Assembly: GCF_030269445.1 (NCBI RefSeq)
Contig: NZ_BSTJ01000001.1
Span: 707,898-771,897, forward strand
Source of the DNA: Actinoallomurus iriomotensis
GTDB taxonomy: Bacteria; Actinomycetota; Actinomycetes; Streptosporangiales; Streptosporangiaceae
Direction: 5' to 3'
DNA length: 64,000 bases
Positions 55,069 to 64,000 of the stretch are shown piece after piece (the first letter of the stretch is position 1; the number at the start of each line of letters is the position of its first letter). The position numbers and the translations under genes were made by a program. Under the pieces are notes generated by a model. The model worked only from the letters and a program-made list of their open reading frames with translations. It made no database searches and was not told the DNA's origin.

Positions 55069-55907
55069 GGCCGCGCAGGCTCCGGCGGATCGCGCTGAAC
55101 ACCGCCGGTGTCGCGGTGTTCGTCGTCTCGGCCTTCCCGGTGTTCTGGATGGTCTCCACGGCGTTCAAGCCGAACCAGGAGATCTTCAGCTCCACCCCGC
55201 ACCCGGTGCCGTTCCATCCGACGCTGCGCCATTTCGACTTCGTCCTCAACGGCGGCATCGCCGGCGTGTCGTTCTGGCACTACTTCGTCAACAGCCTGGT
55301 GGTGGCGGTCGGGACGGTGCTGGTGTCCGGGCTGCTCGCGCTGCTGGCCGCGACGGCGGTCGCCCGGTTCCGCTTCCGGTTCCGGACGACGTTCCTGATC
55401 CTGCTGCTCGTGGTCCAGATGGTGCCGTGCGAGGCGCTGGTCATCCCGCTGTTCATCAACCTCAAGCAGCTGGACCTGCTCAACAGCCTGATCGGTCTGA
55501 CCGCGGTGTACATCGGCTTCGCGCTGCCGTTCGGCACATGGATGCTGCGCGGGTTCGTCGCGGCGGTGCCCAAGGAACTGGAGGACGCCGCCGCCATCGA
55601 CGGCGCCGGCCCGGTGCGTACCTTCTTCCGGATCCTGCTGCCGCTCGTCGCGCCCGGCCTCGTCGCGACCAGCATCTTCTCCTTCATCACGGCGTGGAAC
55701 GAACTGATCTTCGCGTACACGTTCATGAAGGACCAGGACAAGGCCACCTTGCCGATCATGTTGCAGTTCTTCTTCGGCCGGTCCGGCAACGACTGGGGCC
55801 CGATCATGGCCGCGTCCACGCTGCTCACCCTGCCGGTCATCGCGTTCTTCCTCATCGTCCAGCGCCGCATGGTGTCCGGCCTGGTCGCCGGGGCGGTGAA
55901 GGGATGA
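55065..55907 (+). CDS. Sugar ABC transporter permease (MalG type)
   Basis: A 280-residue permease. It has an N-terminal helix ending FPVFWMVSTAFKPNQEIFSSTPHPVP, a core NSLVVAVGTVLVSGLLALLAATAVARF, and the EAA loop LEDAAAIDGAGPVRTFFRILLPLVAPG. The closing helix is typical (VIAFFLIVQRRMVSGLVAGAVKG). The ATG at 55065 overlaps the MalF-type stop and has GGAGGGGG ahead. The frame is open upstream to 54570, but that part only shadows the previous gene. Confidence 0.93.
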   Translation: MRPRRLRRIALNTAGVAVFVVSAFPVFWMVSTAFKPNQEIFSSTPHPVPFHPTLRHFDFVLNGGIAGVSFWHYFVNSLVVAVGTVLVSGLLALLAATAVARFRFRFRTTFLILLLVVQMVPCEALVIPLFINLKQLDLLNSLIGLTAVYIGFALPFGTWMLRGFVAAVPKELEDAAAIDGAGPVRTFFRILLPLVAPGLVATSIFSFITAWNELIFAYTFMKDQDKATLPIMLQFFFGRSGNDWGPIMAASTLLTLPVIAFFLIVQRRMVSGLVAGAVKG

Positions 55908-55997
55908 CCGCGCCACGACGGCGAGGGCACGTATCGAGAGAGAGCGATCAATGATCGTACGAAGCCGCCCAATGGAAAGAGGAACGGTGAGCGACCG

Positions 55998-57479
55998 ATG
56001 AGCGACCTGTCTCTGGAGAGGCTCGTCAACGCCACTCTGCTCGTGCCGTTCCCCGGCGCCGCCGCGCCCCGCTGGGTCTTGGAGGGACTTGAGCGGGGCG
56101 TGAGCGGCGTCACCCTGTTCGCCATCAACGGCAACGTGCCGGGAGCGGGCGACCTGGCCGCGCTCACCGCGCGGATGCGGCAGGTGGCCGACCCGCTGGT
56201 GACGATCGACGAGGAGGGCGGCGACGTGACCCGCCTCGCGCACGAGACGGGCAGCCCGTACCCGGGCAGTGCCGCGCTCGGCGCCCTCGACGACCCCGCC
56301 GTCACGCGGCGGGTGCACCGTTCACTCGGGGCGGAGCTGCGCGGCGCGGGCGTCAACTTCGACTTCGCCCCGTCCGCGGACGTCAACACCGCCGACGACA
56401 ACCCCGTCATCGGCACCCGCGCGTTCGGGTCGGATCCGGAGCTGGTCGCGCGGCACATCACCGCGGCCGTCTCGGGTCTGCAGGAGGCCGGGATCGCGGC
56501 GTGCGCCAAGCACTTCCCCGGCCACGGCGCGACCTCGCAGGACTCCCACCTGGAGATCCCGACGGTGGACGCGGACCTGCCGCTGCTCGAACGCCGCGAG
56601 ATGGTGCCGTTCCGCGCGGCGATCGAGGCCGGCGTCCAGTCGGTCATGACGGCGCACATCCGGGTGCCGGCGCTCACCGGGGCGGCGCCGGCCACGTTCT
56701 CCTCCGCCGCGATCGACGGCCTGCTGCGCGGCACGCTCGGGTACCAGGGCGTCGTCGTGACCGACGCCCTGGACATGCGGGCGGCCAGCGGCGCGATGGG
56801 CATCCCGGAGGCGGCGGTGCGCGCCATCGAGGCGGGGGCGGACCTGCTCTGCCTCGGCTCCAAGGAGTTCGAGGACAGCGTGCAGGCGATCCGCGAGCGG
56901 ATCATGGAGGCGGTACGCGAGGGGCGGCTGTCCGGCGAGCGCCTCGAACGGTCAGTGGAGCGCGTCGCGGCCCTGCGGGCCTGGCTCGCCGTGCCGCGCA
57001 CGGCCGAGGTGGACCGTTCCGTCGGGCTGGAGGCGGCGCGCCGGGCGGTACGGGTCACCGGCTCTCCGTCGGTGTCGGCGAGCCCGCTGGTGCTGGAGCT
57101 GCAGGCGCCGTCCAACATCGCGGTCGGCCCGGTGCCGTGGGGGTTCTCGCCCTGGGTGCCGGACACCGTGCCGGTCGACGCCGAGTCCGCCGACCCGGGC
57201 GAGCTGCTGGCCCGCGCCACGGGGCGCCCGCTCGTCATCGTCGTACGGGACGCGCACCGCTACGCCGGGCACCGCACGCTGGTGTCCGCGCTGACAGCGG
57301 CCCGCGCCGACGCCGTGGTGGTGGAGATGGGCCTGCCGGTGTGGCGCCCGGAGTCGTCCGCGTACGTCGCGACCTACGGTGCGACCCGCGCGAACGCGCG
57401 CGCGGCGGCCGAGGTGATCGGACTGGTCGGCGAAGAAACGGAGGCGGGTGGCCCGATCACCTCATCCGAGGCGGGATAA
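55998..57479 (+). CDS. GH3 beta-N-acetylhexosaminidase (NagZ-like)
   Basis: A 493-residue glycoside hydrolase of family 3. The NagZ signature KHFPGHGATSQDSH carries the Lys-His pair and catalytic-loop Asp/His. VTIDEEGGDVTRL, NFDFAPSADVNTADDNPVIGTRAFG and the nucleophile region VVTDALDMRAASG also fit. A C-terminal domain of about 130 residues extends beyond minimal NagZ. No signal peptide is seen, so it is cytoplasmic. It would remove N-acetylglucosamine from chitobiose or GlcNAc-anhydroMurNAc brought in by the adjacent transporter. It lies 90 bases after the MalG-type gene and probably shares ROK control. Confidence 0.92.
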   Translation: MSDLSLERLVNATLLVPFPGAAAPRWVLEGLERGVSGVTLFAINGNVPGAGDLAALTARMRQVADPLVTIDEEGGDVTRLAHETGSPYPGSAALGALDDPAVTRRVHRSLGAELRGAGVNFDFAPSADVNTADDNPVIGTRAFGSDPELVARHITAAVSGLQEAGIAACAKHFPGHGATSQDSHLEIPTVDADLPLLERREMVPFRAAIEAGVQSVMTAHIRVPALTGAAPATFSSAAIDGLLRGTLGYQGVVVTDALDMRAASGAMGIPEAAVRAIEAGADLLCLGSKEFEDSVQAIRERIMEAVREGRLSGERLERSVERVAALRAWLAVPRTAEVDRSVGLEAARRAVRVTGSPSVSASPLVLELQAPSNIAVGPVPWGFSPWVPDTVPVDAESADPGELLARATGRPLVIVVRDAHRYAGHRTLVSALTAARADAVVVEMGLPVWRPESSAYVATYGATRANARAAAEVIGLVGEETEAGGPITSSEAG

Positions 57480-57486
57480 TCGGATT

Positions 57487-57954
57487 ATGAGACTGTCCGC
57501 CCGGGTCGATTATGCGCTTCGCGCAACAGCCGAGCTGGCCGTCGGCGGCGATCGTCCCGTCACGGCGGTCCAGCTCGCCGAGGCTCAGCAGATACCACCG
57601 AAGTTCCTCGAGAACATCCTCAGCCAGCTGCGCCGGGCCGGCCTGGTCCGCAGCCAGCGCGGTCCCGAGGGGGGTTACTGGCTGGCGCGCCCGGCGAGCG
57701 AGATCTTCCTGGCCGATGTCATCCGGGCCATCGACGGGCCGCTCGTCGGCGTACGCGGTGAGCGGCCCGAGCATCTCGGCTACGAGGGGCCCGCCAAGGC
57801 GTTGCAGCTCGTGTGGATCGCGCTGCGCGCGAGTGAGCGCTTCATCCTCGAACAGGTGAGCCTGGCCGACGTCGCCTCGGGCGAGCTGCCGCCGAGCGTG
57901 CACGCCCTGACCGAGGACCCGGCCGCGTGGGACTCTCCCGCGTTCCGCTCCTGA
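57487..57954 (+). CDS. Rrf2-family regulator lacking cluster cysteines
   Basis: A 155-residue winged-helix regulator starting MRLSARVDYALRATAELA. The recognition helix is IPPKFLENILSQLRRAGLVRSQRGPEGGYWLARP, as in IscR, NsrR and RsrR. No cysteine occurs in the protein, so it cannot bind the Fe-S cluster used by many members. It might sense another ligand or act without one. The ATG at 57487 is 7 bases after the nagZ-like stop, which suggests co-transcription. The DNA-glycosylase gene follows 32 bases later. Confidence 0.9.
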   Translation: MRLSARVDYALRATAELAVGGDRPVTAVQLAEAQQIPPKFLENILSQLRRAGLVRSQRGPEGGYWLARPASEIFLADVIRAIDGPLVGVRGERPEHLGYEGPAKALQLVWIALRASERFILEQVSLADVASGELPPSVHALTEDPAAWDSPAFRS

Positions 57955-57986
57955 GGAGACCGCCCGCGAACGCCGTGGTGTGAGCG

Positions 57987-58766
57987 ATGCCCGAGGGTGA
58001 CGTCGTCTGGGCCGCCGCCCGTCGCCTGCACGAGGCGCTGGCCGGGCGCGTGCTCACGCGCAGCGACTTCCGCGTTCCGCGGGCGGCCACCGCCGACCTC
58101 ACCGGGCGTTCCGTGCTGGAGGTGGTCCCTCGCGGGAAACACCTGCTCACCCGGGTCGAGGGCGGCCTGACGGTGCACACGCATCTGCGTATGGAGGGCA
58201 GCTGGCGCATCCGGCCGGCGAGTGCGCCGGTCCCCCGCGACCATCGGGTGCGTCTCGTCCTCGCCAACGCCGAGTGGCAGGCCGTCGGGTACTCCCTGGG
58301 CATCGTCGAACTCATCCGTACCGGCCAGGAGTCACGGGTGGTCGGCCATCTGGGCCCCGACCTGCTCGGCCCCGACTGGGACCCGGCCGAGGCCGTACGC
58401 CGGCTGCGCGAGGATCCCGCCCGCCCGATCGGTGAGGCGCTGCTCGACCAGACCCGGCTCGCCGGCATCGGCAACCTCTACAAGGCCGAGACGCTGTTCC
58501 TGCGCGGCGTCGACCCATGGCGTCCGGTCGGCGAGGTCGACGACCTCGAAGGCATGGTCGAACTGGCCCGCCGGCTCCTGGACGCGAACAAGGAGCGCGT
58601 CGACCAGAGCACTACGGGCACGAAACGCCCCGGCGAGACCACGTGGGTGTACGGACGGCGCATCTGCCGGCGCTGCGGTGGCCGGATCAGGCGCGCCGAC
58701 CAGGGCGGCCCCGCACAGGAGCGTGTCACCTTCTGGTGCCCCACCTGCCAGCCCGGCGGGGCCTGA
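57987..58766 (+). CDS. Fpg/Nei-family DNA glycosylase (Nei2-like)
   Basis: A 259-residue base-excision enzyme. After the removed Met the catalytic N-terminus is PEGDVVWAAARRLHEAL; Pro1 forms the Schiff base and Glu is the acid. The PEGD start (rather than PELPE) indicates Nei. The helix-two-turn-helix region DQTRLAGIGNLYKAETLFL is intact. The C-terminal zinc finger is CRRCGG...CPTC. It removes oxidised pyrimidines and nicks the abasic site. It converges on dps with 14 bases between stops. Confidence 0.94.
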   Translation: MPEGDVVWAAARRLHEALAGRVLTRSDFRVPRAATADLTGRSVLEVVPRGKHLLTRVEGGLTVHTHLRMEGSWRIRPASAPVPRDHRVRLVLANAEWQAVGYSLGIVELIRTGQESRVVGHLGPDLLGPDWDPAEAVRRLREDPARPIGEALLDQTRLAGIGNLYKAETLFLRGVDPWRPVGEVDDLEGMVELARRLLDANKERVDQSTTGTKRPGETTWVYGRRICRRCGGRIRRADQGGPAQERVTFWCPTCQPGGA

Positions 58767-58780
58767 GACCCCACCGGAGC

Positions 58781-59248
58781 TCAGCGCTGGACCGCGAACA
58801 TCCAGTGCTGCTTGTCCAGTTCCTGGGCCGTCGCGATCAGGATGTCCTGCGTCACCAGGTCCGTCTCGTCGAGCTTCTCGATGCGCTCGCGGAAGCGCTT
58901 GCCCATCTCCCCCAGCATGTCGGTGATGGCGGCGATCACCTTGTCATCGGGCAGCCACCCGGTCTCGAACTGGTGCAGCTTGGTCTGATCGGCCACCGTA
59001 CGCGCCCGGCCGTCCGGGTTGACGCCGATCGCGGACGCTCGTTCGGCGACCGTGTCCGCGGCCTCGCGCGCCAGGTCGACGACCTCGTCGAGCTGGAGAT
59101 GAACCGAGCGGAAGCTGCGTCCGGTGAGGTTCCAGTGCGCCTGCTTGGCGGACAGGTGCAGGTCGATCAGGTCGACCAGGGTCTCCTGCAAGATCGTTCC
59201 GGTCGTCCTGCGCGCCTCATCCGAGAGCGAGCTCTTGACCGTCGTCAT
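58781..59248 (-). CDS. dps: Dps-family ferritin-like DNA-protection protein
   Basis: A 155-residue Dps protein. The intersubunit ferroxidase residues are visible in LSAKQAHWNLTGRSFRSVHLQLDEVVDLAREAADTVAER. LVTQDILIATAQELDKQHWMF closes the four-helix bundle. Dps dodecamers oxidise and store iron with hydrogen peroxide and can coat DNA. The ATG at 59248 is preferred over one at 59266, because AAGGAGA lies between them at good spacing. It converges on the Nei-type gene. Confidence 0.93.
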   Translation of the reverse strand: MTTVKSSLSDEARRTTGTILQETLVDLIDLHLSAKQAHWNLTGRSFRSVHLQLDEVVDLAREAADTVAERASAIGVNPDGRARTVADQTKLHQFETGWLPDDKVIAAITDMLGEMGKRFRERIEKLDETDLVTQDILIATAQELDKQHWMFAVQR

Positions 59249-59418
59249 CGCCAGGTCTCCTTTCACCAGAGTGACAACCTCACTACTGGCGGAACTTCCC
59301 CCCGATCCGGCGGATAACCGTGATGTGGGTTACGTAAAGGTTGGCTGGTCAGACGACGAATGCCCCACTCCGCGCGGGCGCGGAGCGGGGCATCGGATGC
59401 CGTGGGCGGGACCTTGAC

Positions 59419-59787
59419 TCAGGCCGCCACCATGTCGGCGCGGAGTGCGCTCTCGATCGTCTCCGGAGTCGCCGGGATGCTGTCCGCCGTAATGGGCTCG
59501 CCGTCGAGACGCTCGTGCTCCGGCGCACCCGACATCACCGGCTCCTGCTGGAGCTCGGCCAGCGCGAGCTGGTCCGAGACGTCACGCAGGACGTGTGAGA
59601 GGGGCACCCCGAGGGCCTTGCAGATCGAGGCGAGCAGCTCGGAAGAGGCTTCTTTCTGTCCGCGTTCGACCTCGGACAGATAACCCAGCGACACTCTCGC
59701 CGCCGCCGAAACCTCCCGGAGGGTACGGCCTTGGCGCAGCCGCAGCTGCCGGAGAACGTCACCGAGCAGCTGACGAAGCAGGACCAT
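59419..59787 (-). CDS. ClgR-like XRE transcriptional regulator
   Basis: A 122-residue regulator. The helix-turn-helix is [50 protein letters not shown], which follows the ClgR pattern closely. In actinobacteria ClgR activates clp protease and other stress genes, and is encoded beside cinA and pgsA, as here. The ATG at 59787 has GGGAG upstream. The C-terminus ([12 protein letters not shown]) ends in an AA dipeptide, recalling the Ala-Ala ClpP recognition tail described for streptomycete ClgR. No pspA gene follows, unlike mycobacteria. Confidence 0.88.
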   Translation of the reverse strand: MVLLRQLLGDVLRQLRLRQGRTLREVSAAARVSLGYLSEVERGQKEASSELLASICKALGVPLSHVLRDVSDQLALAELQQEPVMSGAPEHERLDGEPITADSIPATPETIESALRADMVAA

Positions 59788-59899
59788 GTCTCGCTCCCTC
59801 CGATGAGTCCTGACCCTTCTTGTGGTTCCACCGTACCTGTCTTGACGAGGCAGGTGGCAGACCGAAGCTTTCGTGTTCGCTTCCGACGTAACGCTGTAA

Positions 59900-61180
59900 T
59901 CAGCCTGGTTCTTCCCGATCTTCCGCCCAGCCCGGCCACGGATCACTTCCCGCCAGCCCGAGCATGACACGCCGTAGCAGGTCAAGGGCGTGTACGACCG
60001 TCATCTCGCGGACCATCGCCCGCGCGCGCTCGCCGTCGGCGGGCACCGGAAGGGCCGGCGAACATGTGGCGACGGCGCCGCCGGAATCGGCCACGGCGAC
60101 GTGCACGGTGCCCACCGGATGCCCGTCCTGGGGCTCCGGACCCGCCACACCGGTCACCGCGAGGCCGTAGGAGGCGCCCAGACGCTCCCGTACGCCCCAG
60201 GCCATCGCCACCGCCACATCGGGATGTACGGCCCCGTGAGCCGCCAGAAGCTCCTCCGGCACGCCGAGGAGCGCGTGTTTGAGCGGCGTGGCGTAGGCGA
60301 TCACTCCGCCCGCGAACGTCGCGGACGAGCCCGGCATGGCGGTCAGCCGCCCGCCGAGCAGGCCGCCGGTGAGCGACTCGGCCACGGCCACGGTCGCGTC
60401 GCGCTCGGCCAGCAGGCCGTGCACGACCCGGTCGAGGGTCACCTCGCCCGCGCCGTACAGCGACGAGCCGAGCAGCTCGCGCGCCGCCTCCTGCGCGGCC
60501 GCCAGCCGGTCGGCGCCGCGCGCCTCGATCCGTACCCGCACCTCGCCGGGCGAGGCGTAGTAGGCGAGCTTGACGCCGGGCATCGCCTCGACCGGGGCCA
60601 GCCGGTCGGCGACCACCGACTCCCAGATCGTCGCCGTGCGCAGCACGCAGGCGGACACGACCGCACCGGCCAGCTCCGGCAGCACGGACTGCTCGGCGAT
60701 CGCCCGCATCTCCGACGGCACACCGGGCAGCGCGTACACCACGCCGCCCGGCAGGCTCAGCCGCAGGCCGGGCGCGCTTCCGGCCGGGTTGGGCAGCAGG
60801 GTGGCGCCGTCGGGCACGTCCGCCATGCGCAGGGCGTCCGGGCGCAGCGGCACGTGGCGCTCGGCGGCGCGCTCGCGCAGGCGGCGTTCGACGCCGGGAT
60901 CGCGGTGGAGCGACACGCCAGCGGCGCCGGCCAGGGCCTCACGCGTCATGTCGTCGGAGGTCGGCCCGAGACCGCCCGTCATGATGACCGCGTCGGCGCG
61001 CCGGAGTGCCTCCCCCAGCGCCCCGGCGATGACGTCGAGATCGTCGGGGACCACCGTGCTGCGCGTGACCTCGGCGCCCGCCTCGGTCAGCCGCCACCCG
61101 AGCCAGGTGGCGTTCCCGTTGGCGGTGTCGCCGCGCAGCAGCTCGTCACCGACCGTCAGCAGTTCGACCCGCGCGGCCAT
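59900..61180 (-). CDS. cinA: CinA (competence/damage-inducible protein A)
   Basis: A 426-residue protein with two domains. The N-terminal molybdopterin-binding-like COG1058 part has [24 protein letters not shown] and [17 protein letters not shown]. The C-terminal amidase domain has [23 protein letters not shown] and [16 protein letters not shown]. CinA hydrolyses nicotinamide mononucleotide and ADP-ribose in other bacteria. The ATG at 61180 gives the family N-terminus MAARVELL; it overlaps the 3' end of pgsA by 35 bases. It belongs to the leftward rimO-pgsA-cinA-clgR group. Confidence 0.94.
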   Translation of the reverse strand: MAARVELLTVGDELLRGDTANGNATWLGWRLTEAGAEVTRSTVVPDDLDVIAGALGEALRRADAVIMTGGLGPTSDDMTREALAGAAGVSLHRDPGVERRLRERAAERHVPLRPDALRMADVPDGATLLPNPAGSAPGLRLSLPGGVVYALPGVPSEMRAIAEQSVLPELAGAVVSACVLRTATIWESVVADRLAPVEAMPGVKLAYYASPGEVRVRIEARGADRLAAAQEAARELLGSSLYGAGEVTLDRVVHGLLAERDATVAVAESLTGGLLGGRLTAMPGSSATFAGGVIAYATPLKHALLGVPEELLAAHGAVHPDVAVAMAWGVRERLGASYGLAVTGVAGPEPQDGHPVGTVHVAVADSGGAVATCSPALPVPADGERARAMVREMTVVHALDLLRRVMLGLAGSDPWPGWAEDREEPG

Positions 61181-61769
61181 CGACCCACAGCCTCCATGCC
61201 TTGACGACATAATCCAGTCCGGTCACGACCGTGACGAGCACGGCCGCGCCCATCGTCACCCACCGGAGCACGTCGATGGGCCCCGGCATCACATAGAACC
61301 CGATGGCGAACACCTGCAGCATCGTTTTGAGCTTGCCGCCCCGGCTCGCCGCCATGACGCCGTACCGGATGACGACGAACCGCAGCAGAGTGATGCCGAT
61401 CTCCCGTACGAGGATCACGACGGTGACCCACCACCACAGGTCGCCCAGCAGCGACAAGCCGACCAGCGCCGACCCGGTCAGGGCCTTGTCCGCGATCGGA
61501 TCGGCGATCTTGCCGAAGTCGGTGACGAGGCCCCGGCTGCGGGCGAGCTGCCCGTCGACGCGGTCGGTGAAGGAGGCCGCCGCGAAGACCACCAGCGCCC
61601 CGATCCGCCACCAGGTGCCGTCGGTGAACAGCAGCCAGAGGAACACCGGCACGAGCAGGAGACGCACGACCGTCAGCAGGTTGGCGATGTTGAGCAGCCC
61701 CGCCTGCGCCGCGACCGGAGCGGCGATCGGATCGCCTCCCGCGCCGATCGGTTTCTGACCGGCCGTCAA
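61146..61769 (-). CDS. pgsA: CDP-diacylglycerol-glycerol-3-phosphate phosphatidyltransferase
   Basis: A 207-residue membrane enzyme of the CDP-alcohol phosphatidyltransferase family. The signature is in [27 protein letters not shown], which contains the D-G-x2-A-R-x8-G-x3-D-x3-D motif. The N-terminus has [17 protein letters not shown] and several helices follow. It makes phosphatidylglycerol phosphate for membrane phospholipids; a phosphatidylinositol-phosphate synthase activity is possible in actinobacteria. The start overlaps the rimO stop by 4 bases (ATGA). Confidence 0.93.
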   Translation of the reverse strand: MTAGQKPIGAGGDPIAAPVAAQAGLLNIANLLTVVRLLLVPVFLWLLFTDGTWWRIGALVVFAAASFTDRVDGQLARSRGLVTDFGKIADPIADKALTGSALVGLSLLGDLWWWVTVVILVREIGITLLRFVVIRYGVMAASRGGKLKTMLQVFAIGFYVMPGPIDVLRWVTMGAAVLVTVVTGLDYVVKAWRLWVDGRAGRTADGR

Positions 61770-63190
61770 CGCTCGTCCACGACGGCGAGAAGATCGACGC
61801 CCATCGCCTCGACGACGCGAGCCCGGACGATCTCGCCGACCGGCGCGTCGCCCTTGAGCGTCACCACGCCGTCGATCTCGGGGGCCTGGTGTGCCGCGCG
61901 GCCCTCGCCGGGCTCCTCCACGAGGACCTCCACGGTCTGCCCCAGGCGCTCTTCGGCGCGCTGGGCGGTCAGCTCCTCGGCGAGCACGGACAGGTCGGCG
62001 ACCCGGGCGGCCACCTCCTCATCGTCGACCTTGCCGGTGAACCCGGCCGCCTCGGTGCCCTCCTCGTCGGAGTAGCCGAACACGCCGATCACGTCGAGCC
62101 GCGCCGCGGTGAGGAACCGCGCCAGCTCGTCCACGTCCTCCTCGGTCTCGCCGGGGAAGCCGACGATGAAGTTGGACCGTACGCCGGCCTCCGGCGCGAG
62201 CTCACGGACGCGCTCCAGCAGGCCGAGGAAGCGCTCGGTGTCGCCGAACCGGCGCATCCGCCGCAGCAGGGGGCCGCTGGCGTGCTGGAACGACAGGTCG
62301 AAGTAGGGCGCCACACCGGGGGTCGTGGCGATCGTCTCCAGCAGGCCGGGGCGCAGCTCCGCCGGCTGTAGGTAGCTCACGCGGACCCGCTCGATGCCCT
62401 CCACCGCTGCGAGCTCGGGCAGCAGGGTCTCCAGCAGCCGCAGGTCGCCCAGGTCCTTGCCGTACGAGGTGGAGTTCTCGCTGACGAGAATGATCTCGCG
62501 GACGCCCTGGTCGGCCAGCCAGCGCGCCTCCTCCAGCACCTCGGTCGGCCGCCGCGAGACGTACGCGCCGCGGAACGCCGGAATCGCGCAGAAGGTGCAT
62601 CGTCGGTCGCAGCCGGAGGCGAGCTTGAGCGGCGCGGCCGGGCCGCCGCCGAGCCGGCGGCGCAGCACCCGTGGCCCGGACGCCGGCGCGACGCCCTCCG
62701 GCAGGTCGGGCGCCGAACCGTGCCCGGGGACGTGCACGTGGGTGCCGGACCGCTCCGTCGGGGTGAGCGGCAGCAGCTTCCGGCGGTCCTGGGGCTTGTG
62801 GGAGCGGTGCCCGCGGCCGGTCAGGACGTCGTCGAGCCGCTCGCCGATCGCGGCGTAGTCATCGAAGCTCAGCACCGCGTCGGCCTCGGGCAGCGACTCG
62901 GCCAGCTCCGCGCCGTACCGCTCGGCGAGGCAGCCCGCCGCGACGACCTTCGCGCCGGAGTCCGACGCGGCCAGGAGGGTGTCGATGGAGTCCTTCTTCG
63001 CGGCGTCGATGAAGCCGCAGGTGTTGACGAGGACGACCGAGGCGTCACCGGAGTCGTCCAGCGTCCAGCCGGCGCTCTCCAGCCGCGCCGCGAGCTCCTC
63101 GGAGTCGACCTCGTTGCGCGCGCACCCGAGAGTGACGAGCGAGACGGAGCGGCGGTCCGCCGATGTCGCGGACTGGTCGGCGGTGCTCAC
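61766..63190 (-). CDS. rimO: Ribosomal protein S12 methylthiotransferase
   Basis: A 474-residue radical-SAM enzyme that thiomethylates an aspartate of ribosomal protein S12. The N-terminal cluster cysteines are in [31 protein letters not shown] and [10 protein letters not shown]. The radical-SAM motif is [33 protein letters not shown] and [12 protein letters not shown] follow, with a C-terminal TRAM domain. It is a paralogue of miaB at 25-26.7 kb but has the RimO-type NTCGFI motif. It is coupled to pgsA. Confidence 0.95.
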   Translation of the reverse strand: MSTADQSATSADRRSVSLVTLGCARNEVDSEELAARLESAGWTLDDSGDASVVLVNTCGFIDAAKKDSIDTLLAASDSGAKVVAAGCLAERYGAELAESLPEADAVLSFDDYAAIGERLDDVLTGRGHRSHKPQDRRKLLPLTPTERSGTHVHVPGHGSAPDLPEGVAPASGPRVLRRRLGGGPAAPLKLASGCDRRCTFCAIPAFRGAYVSRRPTEVLEEARWLADQGVREIILVSENSTSYGKDLGDLRLLETLLPELAAVEGIERVRVSYLQPAELRPGLLETIATTPGVAPYFDLSFQHASGPLLRRMRRFGDTERFLGLLERVRELAPEAGVRSNFIVGFPGETEEDVDELARFLTAARLDVIGVFGYSDEEGTEAAGFTGKVDDEEVAARVADLSVLAEELTAQRAEERLGQTVEVLVEEPGEGRAAHQAPEIDGVVTLKGDAPVGEIVRARVVEAMGVDLLAVVDER

Positions 63191-63296
63191 GCGGAGCGCT
63201 CCCCTCTCGCCGGGCGCGCGGCGAGGGCGAGCACGGGCTCAGTTCGACGGGTGGACATGCCCCATACGGTACTGGTCCCGCGGAGACGACAAGAGG

Positions 63297-64000
63297 TCAG
63301 CCTTTGCGCGGCACCTGTGGGGAGGGCGAGTGGCCGGCCTTGAGCGGATCACGGGGGCCGTAGCTCAGCCGGATGACCTGACCGGTCTCGCCGGGGGCGC
63401 CGACGTCCTTGCCGTTGACCGTCACCCGGACGCCGCCGCCGTTGCCGATCAGCAGCCGGATGCGCTTCTTTGACTTCCACTCCTCGCTCTGCCCAGCGCG
63501 GATCATGCCGCTGAACAGCTCCTTGCCCTTGGCGTCGCGGACGTTGAGCCAGCTCGCGCGCTTCGCCTTGACCCGTACGGTGACGTCCTTGCGGGGCGCC
63601 GGCGACGGCGACACGGTGTGACTGCGGGGAGCCGGTTTGGCGGTCGCGGGGGCCGCCGCCCGCTGGGCCGCGTGGTGTTCGTCGTGCCCGGTCGCGACCC
63701 GGACGATGCCGTAGAGCGCGACGAGGACGAGCGCGACGATCATGGCGGCGCTCCAGTTGGGCGCGCGCCGCTCGCGGAAGCGTACGGGCGTCTCGGGCTC
63801 GAACGCCTGCCGTGCCGGGATCGCCTGCGGTGATCCGCCGTGCGCGTCGTCGTACCGGCCGATGAGGGGCTCGGGATCGATTCCGGTGGCCCGGGCGATG
63901 CTGCGGATGTGCCCGCGCGCGTAGAAGTTGCCGCCGCACAGGGTGTAGTCGTCGCGCTCGATGGCGTTGATCACGGTCTCGCGGATGCGGGTCCGGTCGG
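63297..64000 (-). CDS. RodZ-like helix-turn-helix membrane protein (5' end outside window)
   Basis: The C-terminal 234 residues of a cytoskeletal/HTH protein. It enters from the right edge with DRTRIRETVINAIERDDYTLCGGNFYARGHIRSIARATG, the RodZ HTH_25 pattern. One helix (MIVALVLVALYGIVRVAT) and a Ser/Pro-rich stalk follow. The outer DUF4115-type beta domain reads RVKAKRASWLNVRDAKGKELFSGMI...RIRLLIGNGGGVRVTVNGKDVG. RodZ links MreB-type or envelope machinery to the wall; its role in actinobacteria is less clear. A GTG at 63974 is in frame but internal to the HTH, so it is not the true start. Confidence 0.88.
   Translation of the reverse strand, partial: DRTRIRETVINAIERDDYTLCGGNFYARGHIRSIARATGIDPEPLIGRYDDAHGGSPQAIPARQAFEPETPVRFRERRAPNWSAAMIVALVLVALYGIVRVATGHDEHHAAQRAAAPATAKPAPRSHTVSPSPAPRKDVTVRVKAKRASWLNVRDAKGKELFSGMIRAGQSEEWKSKKRIRLLIGNGGGVRVTVNGKDVGAPGETGQVIRLSYGPRDPLKAGHSPSPQVPRKG

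Overview
The window is very GC-rich, densely coded DNA from an actinobacterium. GTG and TTG starts, ATGA/GTGA-coupled operons and the order around recA (DUF3046, recA, recX, rny, gluABCD, miaB, miaA, dapF) all point there. A member of the Streptosporangiales or Thermomonosporaceae type is my best guess, by inference only. It reads as chromosomal: I see no tRNA, rRNA, CRISPR array or prophage. The only mobile DNA is a decayed TnpB (IS200/IS605-type) remnant at about 48.3-49.26 kb.

Layout. 1-3.4 kb: end of a glycolate/lactate oxidation operon (glcE, glcF, LctP-type permease). 3.5-11.1 kb: a secreted or anchored hypothetical protein, an MprAB-like two-component system, and two envelope glycosyltransferases (GT2-GtrA and a very large GT39/YkcB-like). 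11.1-12.2 kb: a small orphan gene and a 50-bp repeat. 12.2-18.1 kb: a leftward peptide ABC operon (two permeases, fused double ATPase, lipoprotein). 18.2-21.0 kb: a paired acyl-CoA dehydrogenase operon with a TetR gene. 21.0-23.2 kb: a divergent MFS pump and TetR pair. 23.2-26.7 kb: dapF, miaA and miaB, with a small MT0933-like gene. 26.9-30.3 kb: glutamate-type ABC uptake operon gluABCD. 30.8-32.8 kb: S9 peptidase. 32.9-38.8 kb: rny, recX and recA, separated by two long repeat-rich gaps. 39.0-41.9 kb: a four-gene module with two different ATP-grasp enzymes, a YgiB-like lipoprotein and a DUF350 membrane protein. 41.9-47.0 kb: rhodanese, DUF3046 and the Lhr helicase. 47.0-49.3 kb: a decayed questin-oxidase-like gene and the TnpB remnant. 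49.3-51.3 kb: a Ser/Thr kinase. 51.4-57.5 kb: a ROK repressor diverging from a sugar ABC operon and a NagZ-like GH3 enzyme. 57.5-64 kb: Rrf2 regulator, Nei-type glycosylase, Dps, ClgR-like regulator, cinA, pgsA, rimO and a truncated RodZ-like gene.

Functional themes are envelope remodelling (glycosyltransferases, NagZ with sugar import, PgsA, RodZ, kinase), DNA repair under SOS control (a perfect LexA-type box at 38942-38955 between recA and the ATP-grasp module) and nutrient import. The ATP-grasp/YgiB/DUF350 module at 39.0-41.9 kb is the best candidate for a poorly described system. It resembles the enterobacterial ygiB-ygiC and yjf GSPS/DUF350 neighbourhoods and has an R2K-type ATP-grasp next door.

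The second striking theme is tandem-repeat expansion. In-frame minisatellites of 27, 42, 69, 81, 84 and 138 bp sit inside five separate genes, and 50-, 87- and roughly 102-117-bp tandem repeats lie in intergenic or pseudogene DNA.
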